A stretch of 64,000 nt of DNA, from NCBI GenBank assembly GCA_004794785.1, contig SJOL01010677.1, positions 298,124 through 362,123 on the forward strand, given 5' to 3'. Positions 37,011-48,000 of this stretch are shown here, piece by piece. How positions within the stretch are numbered: position 1 is the stretch's first letter; every line of letters starts with the position of its first letter. The position numbers and the translations under genes were made by a program. The notes under the pieces were generated by a model. That model made no database searches. It had not been told where the DNA came from and saw nothing but the letters and a program-made list of their open reading frames with translations. This stretch comes from Opisthorchis felineus (taxonomy: Eukaryota; Platyhelminthes; Trematoda; Opisthorchiida; Opisthorchiidae).

Positions 37011-40000
37011 GGGAAAATTAAAGAGTTTATTTATTGGGAAGCACGCATATGTACAAAATCAATAATCGCCAGCGAAGAAACAAAACGCACAACAAATTGT
37101 TCCGGATTTGACAAGTACACGCGTTCGGAGGGCGTGGATGAGCTTGGGAACCTAATTAATCAAAGGGGAACGAGAAAAGAAAGCACTTCAAGGAGTCTGG
37201 ATGTCAGGGCCTAATTGGCTTCTTCATAGCTCGACGTCATCGAAGAATGAACAATCCTTGAACCGATACTCGCTTTGGCGAAGAAGCCATAGATGAAAAA
37301 CACGAATAAAAAACAAACACGAACCAATGGAAAGATGAAAGCAGGGGAATAGAAACTGGCTGTGAAACTGCGCCTCTCCATAATGAACAGATCGAAGTCA
37401 AAATATGTCACCGCTGTGAAAAAAGTGAGTCCTAGCATGATCGCTGTTTGCGCAGCCAACAAAGCCGACGTTAAAATGAATTTGGTGTACTCGATTTCGG
37501 CTTGTGTGAGTTGTCTGAGTTGAATAGTACCGGACGATCAACGAAATCAATGTGGTTTTCCAATAAGCAGAATAACTACCAATGAGTAGCTATGGAGGTA
37601 AAGGTTGTTCACTACAGCAGTCCCCCTGAAAAAGGACCCTTGTCCGGGAAACAAGATCATAGAACCTAAGAGAAGACACGCTCATGTCCTCCAAGTGGCT
37701 GGGTAACTCTCCAATAGAAAACATCAAAACGGGAATGCCTTAAATCACTGAACCACAGTTATCACTGGATGGGTTATTTCAAACCGCTCGTCATGAACAC
37801 AACCAACACACGACGCTACTCTTCTCTACGTGACTTTGCTAGCTCGGTAATTTTAACTCTTTATGTACAGGGCACTATACCAATAGAAGGTAATGAAGTT
37901 CAATGACAGGATGAAACTACGTACAATAACTCGATTATCACCAAGTTCTCAATGGTCATTACTGTCTTCGTCCTAATATGAGAACACCTTATGGGACTTG
38001 TCGCCCACCTGAGAACATTTATGAGCCTAAATCAAGCTGCTGAGAGCCTGATTGACTACACATACGACCAGTGAGATCACCGCTCGCGTTGTGGACACTA
38101 GCCACCCTGTCAGTCAGCGGGAGGGGAGTTTATCGGATGCCACTAAATAGCTCTGGAGCCATGCGACAAAGGGTTTCGGAAACAGTCGAGACGACTGCAA
38201 CCCGGTTGCTTGACAAATTGTCCCAAAAAGGACACATGAAGGCTTTTAGATCGCCAACCACAATTCCAAACAAACGGTCCTTAGTAGTTCAGCTAAACGA
38301 TAGAAACTAACGGCTACACATATTGACAATCTTGCGCAAGCACGTCAATCATGCATTTGCAAGAGTACTGCATACCTGAACTGGCCACTCAATACGAAGT
38401 GAAAAACTACACCCCACTTGCTGTTGGAAAACACCTGGATACAAATAAAACTTGATTGCTTCTGTGTAGAAGGGTTCTCATTGGTCACCCACCCTGAAGG
38501 CATTTTGCAATACGCCAGTGTTTCCTCTGGAAAAGAAGTATTGTCCCAAACTACATCAAGATTATCCATCAATTAAGGCAAAACACAGATGCAGCGCAAT
38601 CCTTCAGTCCAACCTAGCTTATTGGATTCTCTACAGTACACCAATGAGAAAAACGGGACATCTTATCCAATGAGCTGCGACAAGCCAGGTCCCTCGGGAT
38701 GCCTTATTTCACTGCTTGCTTAAGGCAGTTATGAGGAATTAGACTTAGGTTGCCTTCTTGTTAGGCGGATTCCCACACGAAAGGCACTCGCGGTTAGGCG
38801 CTGTTACGGACAAGAAGCCTAACGCGCACACGAGTGGCCAGAAGACCGGGCCGCCTGCCGGCCCAGCATCAAGGCAAGATATGATTGGCCGAAAGTGTGG
38901 ACCGAACAACCAATCATGATTCAATATCCGCCGAATGCCTGTTGCCAGTGCCGTATCCGGAAGGTATCCGAATTTCCTGAATTTTGTTGCCTCATACACT
39001 CTAAATACGACGCACTGTACATGTTTCTGACCTGATTTCGGATATTTAATACCCTGTGTGCACCCGAAAACGCTAGCTTGGGAGGATCAGACTGTGAACT
39101 GAGCCGAGGTATTACCGGTATAACACTTCTCGAAATGCTTTTTTACTGCTCAAATCCTCGTCAACCATATGCTCTACTTGAACCTAAACTGTACGCAACT
39201 TGCTAAATACGCTCATCTGCAAACTAACTTGGTTTTAACTGAAACCCAGCCGAATATATCGTTTGCGATGCTCTGACTGAATATGTTGCACAAGAGCCGC
39301 TTCATGTTTCAGTTGGTAGGATATTAGATGTCGCCGTCTGGTTTCTCGACGGAACACTATATATAGGGTTCAAAACTTCAAACAACCTGCCAACTCGCGA
39401 AATACACTCATTTGCAAACCAATTCGGTCATAAACGAGAGATTCAGCTGGGTTCCAGGTGAGTCTCCCGCAAAACCAAAGTGGTTTGCAAATGAGTATAT
39501 TTCGCTAATTTCGTGCAATTTGGGTTCAAGTAGAACATAAGGTTGACGGAAATTCGGGGACTGCGCCTACCTGATGATACCCAAGAGGGGCGAAGAAGGG
39601 CTGTCGAAGAGTTTTCAGCAACTTTATGAGTAGTGTGTTACGTCTAAACCTGCTAACTAGTTTGTCCCACCGCACCAGGCTCCCTACATCCCCGCAACAT
39701 CAGTCAGTAGAGTTTAGGTATAGGGATGCTCACGATGGGAAAACAATTCAGTACCATGAATATCCATCCAGCTGAACCTAGAGGAGCCTTTGCACGATAC
39801 ACTTGGTTGGGGAACCTCACAGGGGAGTTCCATCCGAATCTCCCGTTTATACCAATGTAGCACATAAACGAATGAATGATTCATGGAATTGTTGCCTGAG
39901 CTGTGCAAGGAATGCACCTTTCATCAACTGAAGCAATGTTCGAAAGAAGTACGCAGCTCAAATATCCAGTTAACCCGTACTATGGCAGTTGGACGTCCTA

Positions 40001-40150
40001 ATTGTTTGCGCGAACATACGCATCACAAATGCCACGCGAGGAACACTTTTCACTGAGGCAGTCACACGTTCACCTTCAGCTACAGCTGAATGTTGGTCAG
40101 CTCGCAATTGAAGCCATGTGTTGCAGGCACCGCGGTAGGGAATGGACTGT
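37011..40150 (-). CDS. Unrecognised multi-pass membrane protein, three 3' exons (partial gene)
   Basis: I assembled three minus-strand exons, 40150-40020, 38526-38376 and 37514-37211. All have AG acceptors after pyrimidine-rich tracts and GT donors (GTATGT, GTATGC), and both junctions keep the reading frame. Together they encode about 194 residues. The first part is hydrophilic ([32 protein letters not shown]). A hydrophobic stretch at [13 protein letters not shown] follows, then at least two clear membrane segments ([18 protein letters not shown] and [18 protein letters not shown]), and a short polar tail ending SYEEAN. Overlapping AATAAA signals lie 176-185 nt past the stop. The 5' end is not found; ATGGGAGAAGG/GTGAGC upstream near 40.24 kb is a possible first exon. 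I do not recognise the family. Confidence 0.5.
37026..37035 (-). promoter_or_regulatory. Overlapping poly(A) signals
   Basis: The minus strand reads AATAAATAAA here, two overlapping AATAAA hexamers, 176-185 nt downstream of the stop codon at 37211. Confidence 0.5.
37211..37514 (-). CDS. Terminal exon of the membrane protein gene
   Basis: The acceptor is TTCAACTCAG at 37515-37524; the exon adds one base to a split Arg codon, then 100 residues and a TAG at 37213-37211. It contains two strong hydrophobic segments and no charged residues within either core. This is the best-supported exon of the gene, since a run this hydrophobic without stops is unusual in the surrounding sequence. Confidence 0.6.
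38376..38526 (-). CDS. Internal exon of the membrane protein gene
   Basis: The acceptor tract CTTCTTTTCCAG precedes 38526 and the donor TTCAG/GTATGC follows 38376. The exon enters in phase 1 and leaves in phase 2, matching its neighbours. It encodes about 50 residues, including [15 protein letters not shown] and [13 protein letters not shown]. Confidence 0.5.
39180..39340 (-). repeat. Body of the hammerhead-type repeat, reverse strand
   Basis: On the minus strand it holds the TACCAACTGAAACATGAAG block, a GTGCAACA block, a diverged hairpin half and GCAGATGAGCGTATTTAGC. No ribozyme follows on this side. It pairs head-to-head with the forward copy starting near 39397. Confidence 0.6.
39397..39505 (+). 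repeat. 109-bp palindrome of the hammerhead-type repeat
   Basis: GCGAAATACACTCATTTGC at the left is the near reverse complement of GCAAATGAGTATATTTCGC at the right. Inside lies a second hairpin at 39435-39469 (CGAGAGATTCAGCTGG / CCAGGTGAGTCTCCCG). The whole could fold into one long nested stem just upstream of the ribozyme. Confidence 0.8.
39538..39627 (+). ncRNA. Hammerhead ribozyme with deleted cleavage site
   Basis: Left arm TAAGGTTGACGGAAATTC, stem I 5' strand GCCTAC, intact CTGATGA (39571-39577), stem II ACCC-AAGA-GGGG, then CGAAGAAGGGC, where family copies read CGAAACCGGTCGTGGGC. The deletion removes the last A of GAAA, stem III and the cleavage dinucleotide. The right arm GAGTTTTCAGCAACTTTAT pairs with the left arm. 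Confidence 0.75.
40020..40150 (-). CDS. Upstream exon of the membrane protein gene
   Basis: The acceptor CCTTTGCTTTTTGACAG ends at 40151; the donor ATGC/GTATGT lies after 40020. The exon enters in phase 2 and leaves in phase 1, matching the 38526 exon through a CAG codon. It encodes about 43 residues, including [15 protein letters not shown] and [11 protein letters not shown]. The donor choice is less certain than the acceptor. Confidence 0.4.
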
Positions 40151-40514
40151 CTGTCAAAAAGCAAAGGTTGAACTTAACTCAGGCACCCAACCACTGTCTT
40201 GAGAAGTAAACACGCGCCCGAATGTACACCGTCAAGTGATGAAACGATGAAAGCTCACCCTTCTCCCATGAGTGAAAGAATGCAATCCACCCATTAAATC
40301 AACCGGCATAATGAAAACTGTGCAACTGATAAACTTAGCAGCTCTTTGTTGTTCATTCAGCACTGACCGGATCTACATCCGGCAGTAGAACAGCCGGTTT
40401 ACGGGACTGCTTCAGCTACTACGGTCAATTGTCTCCCATCAGTGCTGTGCGGGTTCCCTAAAACGGCTTTGGTTGGCCGTTTCCCGATGTAACGCAAATA
40501 CCCACTTAATAATT

Positions 40515-40711
40515 GAACCAAAAACTCCATTATAGGATACCCAACTAAAAACTTCCAAAAAAGTTGAATGAATGCCTTCTAACGAACAGTCACTTTTCAC
40601 ACATTCACTAGTTGGATATTAGTGAAAGTGAATATTAGTTAGAAAACATTCATTCAATGTTTTTGGAAGTTTTTACTTACTAGGGTATCCTACAATGGAG
40701 TTTTTTGGTTC
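40515..40711. mobile_element. 197-bp fold-back MITE
   Basis: Almost the entire element is an inverted repeat. GAACCAAAAACTCCATTATA at the left end is mirrored by GGAGTTTTTTGGTTC at the right, and pairing continues inward through AGGATACCC, AAAACTTCCAAAAA and GAATGAATG to a loop near 40.60 kb. No coding capacity. Candidate target duplications at the ends are not obvious. Confidence 0.85.
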
Positions 40712-41580
40712 GGTACAATAATCTTCTTTAGGGAAGTATTCATTATTGGAGAGGAGGGAGTATCGTATTTGTTGCATCGGCGTATCAGCCCTAGCTCTAA
40801 AACAAACAGTGTGGCAATGTATTGCCCAAAGACAATTCACTGGCAATGTTAACAGACGCAGCTTCAACTTAAGCAGGTCAATACAGGAAACGAATACGAA
40901 GTCAGTACAAAATAGGCACAATACACACACAAACAGTAAAAACAGTGTGGGTATAAACACGAAAGAAAAGAAATTTGAAGGGTACTGAGGCAAGATAAAT
41001 AGGAGGGTGATCTAGAGATTCGGAGGCTCGTATACCCGGGACGGCGTAAATCGACCACGACCGATTTTTTGATTGCTCGACTCGCTAACGAATGTGTGGA
41101 GATCTCATAACCCATGGAACTGAGGCGAACCACTTAGAGCGAATCAGACTGAATCTTTCCACAGTTACTTGATCTCAGTCGCTAGCCTCGTAGGACTAGC
41201 TATGGGGCTAGGATCTCAAGAAAAAGTGAGGGCATATGATATCCTGAAGAAATTATGAGCACCTCACGTTCTCAATGATGCTGAAACTAAGTTACTTGAG
41301 TGTACGGTCATTTTTACGGAAGGATCGCACGAAGTAGTAAAATTAACCTATGGACATCTCCCTTGAGTAGATACAAAGTTGTGCTACGAGTAGTGAACGA
41401 AAGTCCCAGAAAAAGTATCACCTAAAAGGAAAAGCAGCATCGAAGTTCGGTGAAAAATGATCACCAAAGTCCGTCAAAGAGTAGGTGAGTCGATGGGAGT
41501 AGTCGACCAAGCACGATGTACTGAAACGAATGTAAGGATAAATTCATCAGACCTGAAGATAAGGATAAAACTGTTCGAGG
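40712..41580. other. Intergenic, nothing recognised
   Basis: This lies between the fold-back element and the 3' end of the PNISR gene. It probably contains the PNISR 3' UTR, but I found no AATAAA close to the stop codon. Confidence 0.4.
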
Positions 41581-41596
41581 ATGTACTCACCTGAAG
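41581..41596 (-). promoter_or_regulatory. Strong 5' splice site downstream of the PNISR stop
   Basis: The minus strand reads CTTCAG/GTGAGTAC, a near-consensus donor, with the exon end at 41591, 99 nt past the stop codon. If used, it would create a 3'-UTR intron. Confidence 0.4.
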
Positions 41597-41689
41597 ACGA
41601 GGGCTTTCAATTCATATTTTGGAAATTAACATACATAGCCTAAGTATTACTCAGCTTCCAGAGAGGTACGGGCATTCTTTTCGTAGGGT

Positions 41690-42096
41690 TCAAGGTTTGT
41701 CCCTACGCCTCGAGCGCTCACTAGAATGTGTACGATGAGACTTGCGAGACCGTCTCGAAGAGTCTCGAGACGAGTGTCGGTGAGTGTGCTTTTTTCGGTG
41801 TTTGACTTTCCTCGAGTTACGCGACGAACGCGCCGGCGAATCGGAATCTGTGTCCGAGGATGAAGAGTCACGTGACCGACGGTGCTTCTTTGATTTTTTC
41901 ACCGAGTCTCTACTATGCTTGCGATGCTTCTTCACCAATCTACTTCCGTGGTGCGTTGCAAGAGGGGAGGAAGGCTGATCTAATTTGCGCGACCTATGGT
42001 GGGACCGTGACCTGCGCTCCTGATGCTTCCGCCTGTCTTTTGTCCGCACAGGTGAAGACGCCAGGTCCTCATATGTCCCAGGCAGTTTCCTCTTTT
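41690..42096 (-). CDS. PNISR: PNISR coding exon 9 (RS domain and stop)
   Basis: After [12 protein letters not shown] it encodes an Arg/Ser/Lys/His-rich tail with repeated SR, RS, SRD and HRR units (for example [17 protein letters not shown]), ending [10 protein letters not shown] and a TGA at 41692-41690. RS domains mediate protein contacts in nuclear speckles and are SR-kinase substrates. The acceptor is CTGTTCCTTGTAG. Confidence 0.9.
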
Positions 42097-45000
42097 CTAC
42101 AAGGAACAGGGTAAACAAATAACGTGTCCCTATAGTAATATCGAAAAATGAAACATACTAAAATGCAAACTGTTCATTCGTTGTGTAACTTGTGTATGGC
42201 GGTAGAGATAAGGATAGGTTCCTCATACCTATCGACGGGTCAGGTTCCAAACACGGATCTGGCGATCAGGAGTTCACGTCTCACGTCATAGGTCAACTTC
42301 TACCGGAATGAAAACCAGAGATAAAATCTGGCTAACCATGGAACTAATAACATGCTTTGAAGTGAATTTCGTTTTGGTTCCTCCAGAAAACCTATACGAT
42401 GAGAAGCATCATCACATTTTCACCGCTGAGTCATGCCGGTCAGCAGTTACCTCGCACCGCTGTGTCGGATAACCACGGACGAAAAGAAAGGATAAAGAAA
42501 CCAAGGTGAGGACAAATGCGAGGTGCTAAATGGGGTTATAGGGAGCGAGCCCTGAAGCAGGGCTCCCGAGGGCGGCCGATCATTGACTGCGATGGATCAC
42601 CATATAAGAAAGTGTCTTCGACCACCGATGAGGGTTGCAATCCGGTCCCAGCCCCGGAGAAGACACGTGCCAATTTCGCCAGATTATGCAGTCATGGCTT
42701 TCGTGGCTCATGACCATGCCATCGTCTGAGCACCACTACCTAGCTCCCAGTTTCGTTGGAGCCTTGCATAAAACACTCTCTATGGGCGGTATTTTATCGA
42801 TATTAAAAGAATACGCATTTTCAGAAGGTTGCTTGTTAGGTGTGCATCTGACCCACCGCCATATGTTTACTGATGGCCAATCCCATCAGTTAGCCTGACT
42901 GAAACCAGCTGGCAGAGGCAACGACGGTCGAAAAGCGAAAACTTATGTGCCAAGTATCGCGCCGAAGAGAAGGATTGGTCGCATACAAGCGCTATACGCC
43001 TAGTCGACAACTCGACACCTTTTCGATGCCACAATGGACGACAGAGCATTCTTTGCTTATTCCGCATGCCATCTGTAGCACGAAAACAGGAAGATACAAA
43101 GCTTTCCAAATTAGACAACCGTTTGGGTCAGAGAACTTGTGACATAAATGAGTGCCTAACAAGGATGAAACTGCGCATTGGAAGAAAGTGTAATCACCCT
43201 AATACGCAAAGTAAGGGTTTCACTGACTACTGGTGCCATAGAAATCAATCGACGTAATCCACAACGAGTCACACCGATGTACTGGAAAGTTACTTTAAGT
43301 GGATACAATTCACCTAAACACATTGTAGTGGTTTTTAGCCTTCCAGCAGATGAAATACTTGAGCAGAGCTTTTTCAGGCCGATCGTGCCATAGAATGATA
43401 CGTACCGGAACTCGGAGGGAGAAAATGCACCATCCTGCTATCGCGCATGAGGTGTGGGGCATTGAAATGAATTGTTGATTTGAATAAAGGAGTGTTGCTG
43501 CTTTTAATTAGTGGGCGCACAACACAGAAAGAAAGTCATGTTTGACGCCGTCAAGTGGGCACGGGGGACGAGCGCATAAAAATGCGAGATAACGATCAGC
43601 ACATAGATAAAAAGATACGTTGAAACTGTTGGATAAATGTTGACCGAATATTCAAGCCATCAAGAGCTCTACTCTTTTCTGCGATGAATCATATCAACAG
43701 AGGCATGTACCAGAAGACCTGTTGAGCAGCTCGCTATCTCAGTAACGCGTTCAGGCTGCGGCGACCAACAAATAGTGAAATAAACTCACGTGAGACAAAA
43801 GTGAGTGCAACAAAACTCTTGCATTGGTTCATTTGGGTACTGGAACTACATGTGTGCTATCAATGGCCAACAGGGAGCCAAAACGCCATAGCTACAGTAA
43901 CAACGCGCATACGTGCCGAGCATGCCCTGTTAGACAACCAAGGACATAGAAGCTTACCTGAACGAACACTAGGGCTTGGAACATTACCATCAGCTTCAGG
44001 CTCAGAAGAGCTACTGGAATCACCTGAGGAATAACGTTGTTCTTGTCCCCCCTCACGTGTGCCATTTGTTCCAGGTAAAACATCTACATCGACAAGGAAG
44101 GAGAAATGACTGGTTACAGGAAAGGGAGAGGAATAAGTGACTGGTAACCGTATGCAAAAGGGCTTGAATAACATCAGAGAAGCTACTGATTAAGCAAAAA
44201 ATATAGATGAAATTGCTCAATGGGATTAATTGACGGAAACACGGCTGTAACCAAGTTAAAGAGAACGAAGACAAAAGCTAATCGACAGAAGTAAACACAA
44301 ACAGAGATAAGACACTAACCCGAGCCCTTCGGGTTTGCCACTATCAAAAGATTACCCGACTGATAAATTGTCTTCGTTGTTCAGATCTTTCTCAACCAAT
44401 AGCTCGGCTTTTGGGCCCTTACTCTATTCTGTTAAATCCACGAAGTTGAACGTTTGAGCCCTTATCACTAACATGAGCAGAAATCACGGAGACTATACAT
44501 TCTTACTCAGGCTAAAGGGCATTGACAAAGGAGGGACTTTCGGCATTACATATAATGGGAATACTTGAAAATTAGTCGGCTTTCCTATCAATTACAGTTG
44601 TGCACAACTATAGACGAACACTCGTAGCTACCCGAGTGAATTGGTACGCATGAACAGCGCGTAAGTTCAAACACGCAACCAGGCAACATGACAAGAGGCC
44701 ATAGTGGGGCTGACCATCGGATGTGTTTACGAACGATAAGATGGCAAACATAGCAGACATACAGTACGAGTAATTTCTTAGTGTATTTTTACTGGATGGA
44801 AGACTCGCCTCACAGAAATATACCGGTGGACGCAAACTTAGGATTCATAGTGCATTATGTATGTGGGTTGCTTCGAACAAGTTTAGCGCGTTCAATGCCG
44901 AGATCAAAACTTTCCGAGCTCAAAAAGCTTCGGATTAACCCAAGGTTAAAAATTACAGCAAAATTGTGTTTAAAAAAATTCTAGAATCACGTTCAACATT

Positions 45001-48000
45001 TTTTTGAAGTTGGGCAGGTCCAACATTATTAGGACGTAACGATTCGAAATCAACCTGTCCCAAGGAATGTCCCACAGAAACTTGAAGCGTCCAAAAAAGA
45101 CCACTTTTAGTCGATCCGTCAGCGACCTGTTCAAAACGAAGTGACGAGTACCCACGCTAAGGCACGCCTACCTTAATACGAGTTGGTAAACAAAACACTC
45201 ACTGCCAGACTTCTCGCTCAGTTCCTCTCCGTTCTCCCGTCGTTCCTCGGCCTTTGCTGACTTTGATCCGGTGTGTTCGGAATCAGATTCACTTTCGCTG
45301 TTGTAGGCGACCAGGCCTGAAACAAAGGCACGATAACAAATAAAATAGTAATCGTTCGGCGGTAACAACCTTTCGGTGCCTAGATGCCATGCTACCCGAA
45401 GGAAGCACGAGAGCTGAGATCTGCCGTACTATCCAAGCGTAGACAGGAGCAGTCGAGATGCGAAGGTTGACTCCGAAACACAGGCATTTGGGTCAGCAGG
45501 TTCGCGCCTTAGCCACTGAACTATCTCGGGCTCAATGGATGGGTCATCCTGATTTGGATAGTTAGCCTACCTCTGTTTACAGCAGTACATCAAGGCACAC
45601 CAATAACATCTTGAGCTGGGTTCACGGGTCCCCTGAGCATGCAGTACTAGTTTTTACTGAACTGAGGGAAATAATTCGATACTCATGTGCCAAGAAGCAA
45701 ACAAAAGTGTTTTAGGTTGCTGATGTTTAGCCATAGGTCTTCGCTGCAGATCTCTTTTACAGCAAACTACAAATATGCTGCAACACTGTTGAGTTTCACT
45801 GTTATGCATCTCTCGTTATATCGTTGGAAGGTTTTGGCGAGTCCCACTTGGTACTTAGCGTCTGCTCTGAAATTTGGCATGAGGAATAGGTTTGGTTTCA
45901 AACCGAAAGGTTGTCACAACAAAAGCACCACCAGTTGTGGACATTTCGAACACCCAATTTATTCATATTTACTGCGAATTTCACATCTTGGATACGTCCA
46001 GTGGTCTTTCAACCCAAGAAACTCTCCTTTTGTGGAGTTTGCTGACCGCATTTCGGCATAAAACTCTGTTGATGAATGGTATGATATTTGCCCATGATCA
46101 ACTGAAATAGAAGCGGAGTTGCGAATGGTGAGTAAACAAAGGAATTCGTGGCAGGCTTGTGGACATCTTCAAGTGTATGGTTTGCTTCACATACTGTCCT
46201 GCCTGAGAATCGGTTTGGCACAATCATGAAAACTGCCGCTGGTTTATCGTAAAAAATGTGCAAAATGTGACATGACTTCATCGATGTATGCAGTTGTTTA
46301 GGGCTTTATTTACTGATTTGAGCGGCATACATAGTCCGATATTTCCACTGCAAGGATTTGCCGCCTGATCGCAACGGCTATGGAAGAGTTTACAGTTTCT
46401 GGTGGTTCTAGTGTTAACCAATGGCCATTCTTTCACATTCTTGAATTGTATCAGTGGAACGGATTATTCTGTTCACAACTGGATGTTCGAACGTAGAAAA
46501 TCCATTCTACAGAAGTTCATAATACAATCCTGCTTGACCATTCTGCGGCATCAGCTAACAGCTTCCGCACTCAGTCCCACAGTCTGGTAGGTTTCGTCTA
46601 TATGATGAACCGAATGCAATTATTCGGCTGATGAGAATTTGGAAAAATACCAAGACACTAGCAATTTAGCCCCATTTCGGAATGTGTGTAGCTGATGAGG
46701 AATGCGAGGTGAAAACAAAGCTTGCAATCGTATGAGGTTCGACTAAGGGGCAAATGATGACTGGCCGATGTGTATGTAAAACATCATGCCGTGTTTACAC
46801 TTCTTTCCATAATGCAGGAACGTGAGGACGACGAGTCGAAAACGAATAAGGAGAACAGCATACTGATGCCAAGTTCAAAGAGAAGGTCTCACAACAATTT
46901 TACCCAAGTCATTGAGGTCTCGCAAAAACTTGGGCGTTTTAGCATTGAACAGTATCCTATCTTCCCTGTTATCTTCCAACTGGACACAACTACAGAGAGA
47001 ACACTTTGAACTACAAACCGTCAGGCCAGATGTCCTCAGGAAATTAACTAATTGTCTCAAGAGGTTTTTGCCTGCTTCATACAACCAACGACACGGTCGA
47101 ATTCCCGGAATAAAAGCCTCCCCCCAGGGGCCACTGTGATTGGGTTTCAGGGGGAGTATTGTACGCTGCAGTATCATTCCTAGAACCGTACGTGTGTAAC
47201 AGCTGAAGGCCATTTGTTTGAGCACAGACATGTGGATAATGACAAGTGTTTATGTGAAAGAATGGACATGATACTGAACTAAAGGCAACGTTCACGTACT
47301 GTACAATGATGCTGTTCGACCTATCCTAATTGATGGATCAGAGACGTGGCCGTTGCGTACAGCCTTCAGAGACTCTGTGTTTGAAGATTGGTGCCTCCGA
47401 AGCACAGCGCGAGTCGGGTGGGAACATCAGATTAGTACGCCAGAAAGTTTTCGGGAAAGGTAACTCTCTCCCTCTCTCGATAGATCAGCTGGTCACACTC
47501 CACAGGTTACGCTGGTTATGGAAGCCAGATAAACTATGGGAATGTTTGTCTCACAGAGCTCTATTCGCTCAGCCATGTACCGAATGGAGACTATCCAAGG
47601 GCGTTCAGTCCATGACCTGGCAGAGGCATGAAAGCCATTGCCAGTCAACTCAGTCGCGTTAGTAGCTTCGGTTTCTCCGGGTGTCCCCCCTCCCCCAACC
47701 CGGGTGGAGAAAAGCCAGTGCTTGGTGACGCTTACAGATATGGAAAGTCATGCAGGCAATGGCGATCCTTTACTGCGTAGCTCTTCCATTCCGTGCCATA
47801 TTGGACGAGCAGAACTTAACGTCACTGAAATGATTAGATTAGTGCCTCCAAAGCATGATTAGCATTTCCTAATTTTCCTTATGTTCGGTGAACGAAGTTG
47901 TAGTGACTGGAACCACTGTACTTCAGTACATGGTTTGTGGTTGGAAAAGTGAACTGAACTGTTCACGTACCTAGAAGCCATGGATAGAAAGTGAACACAA

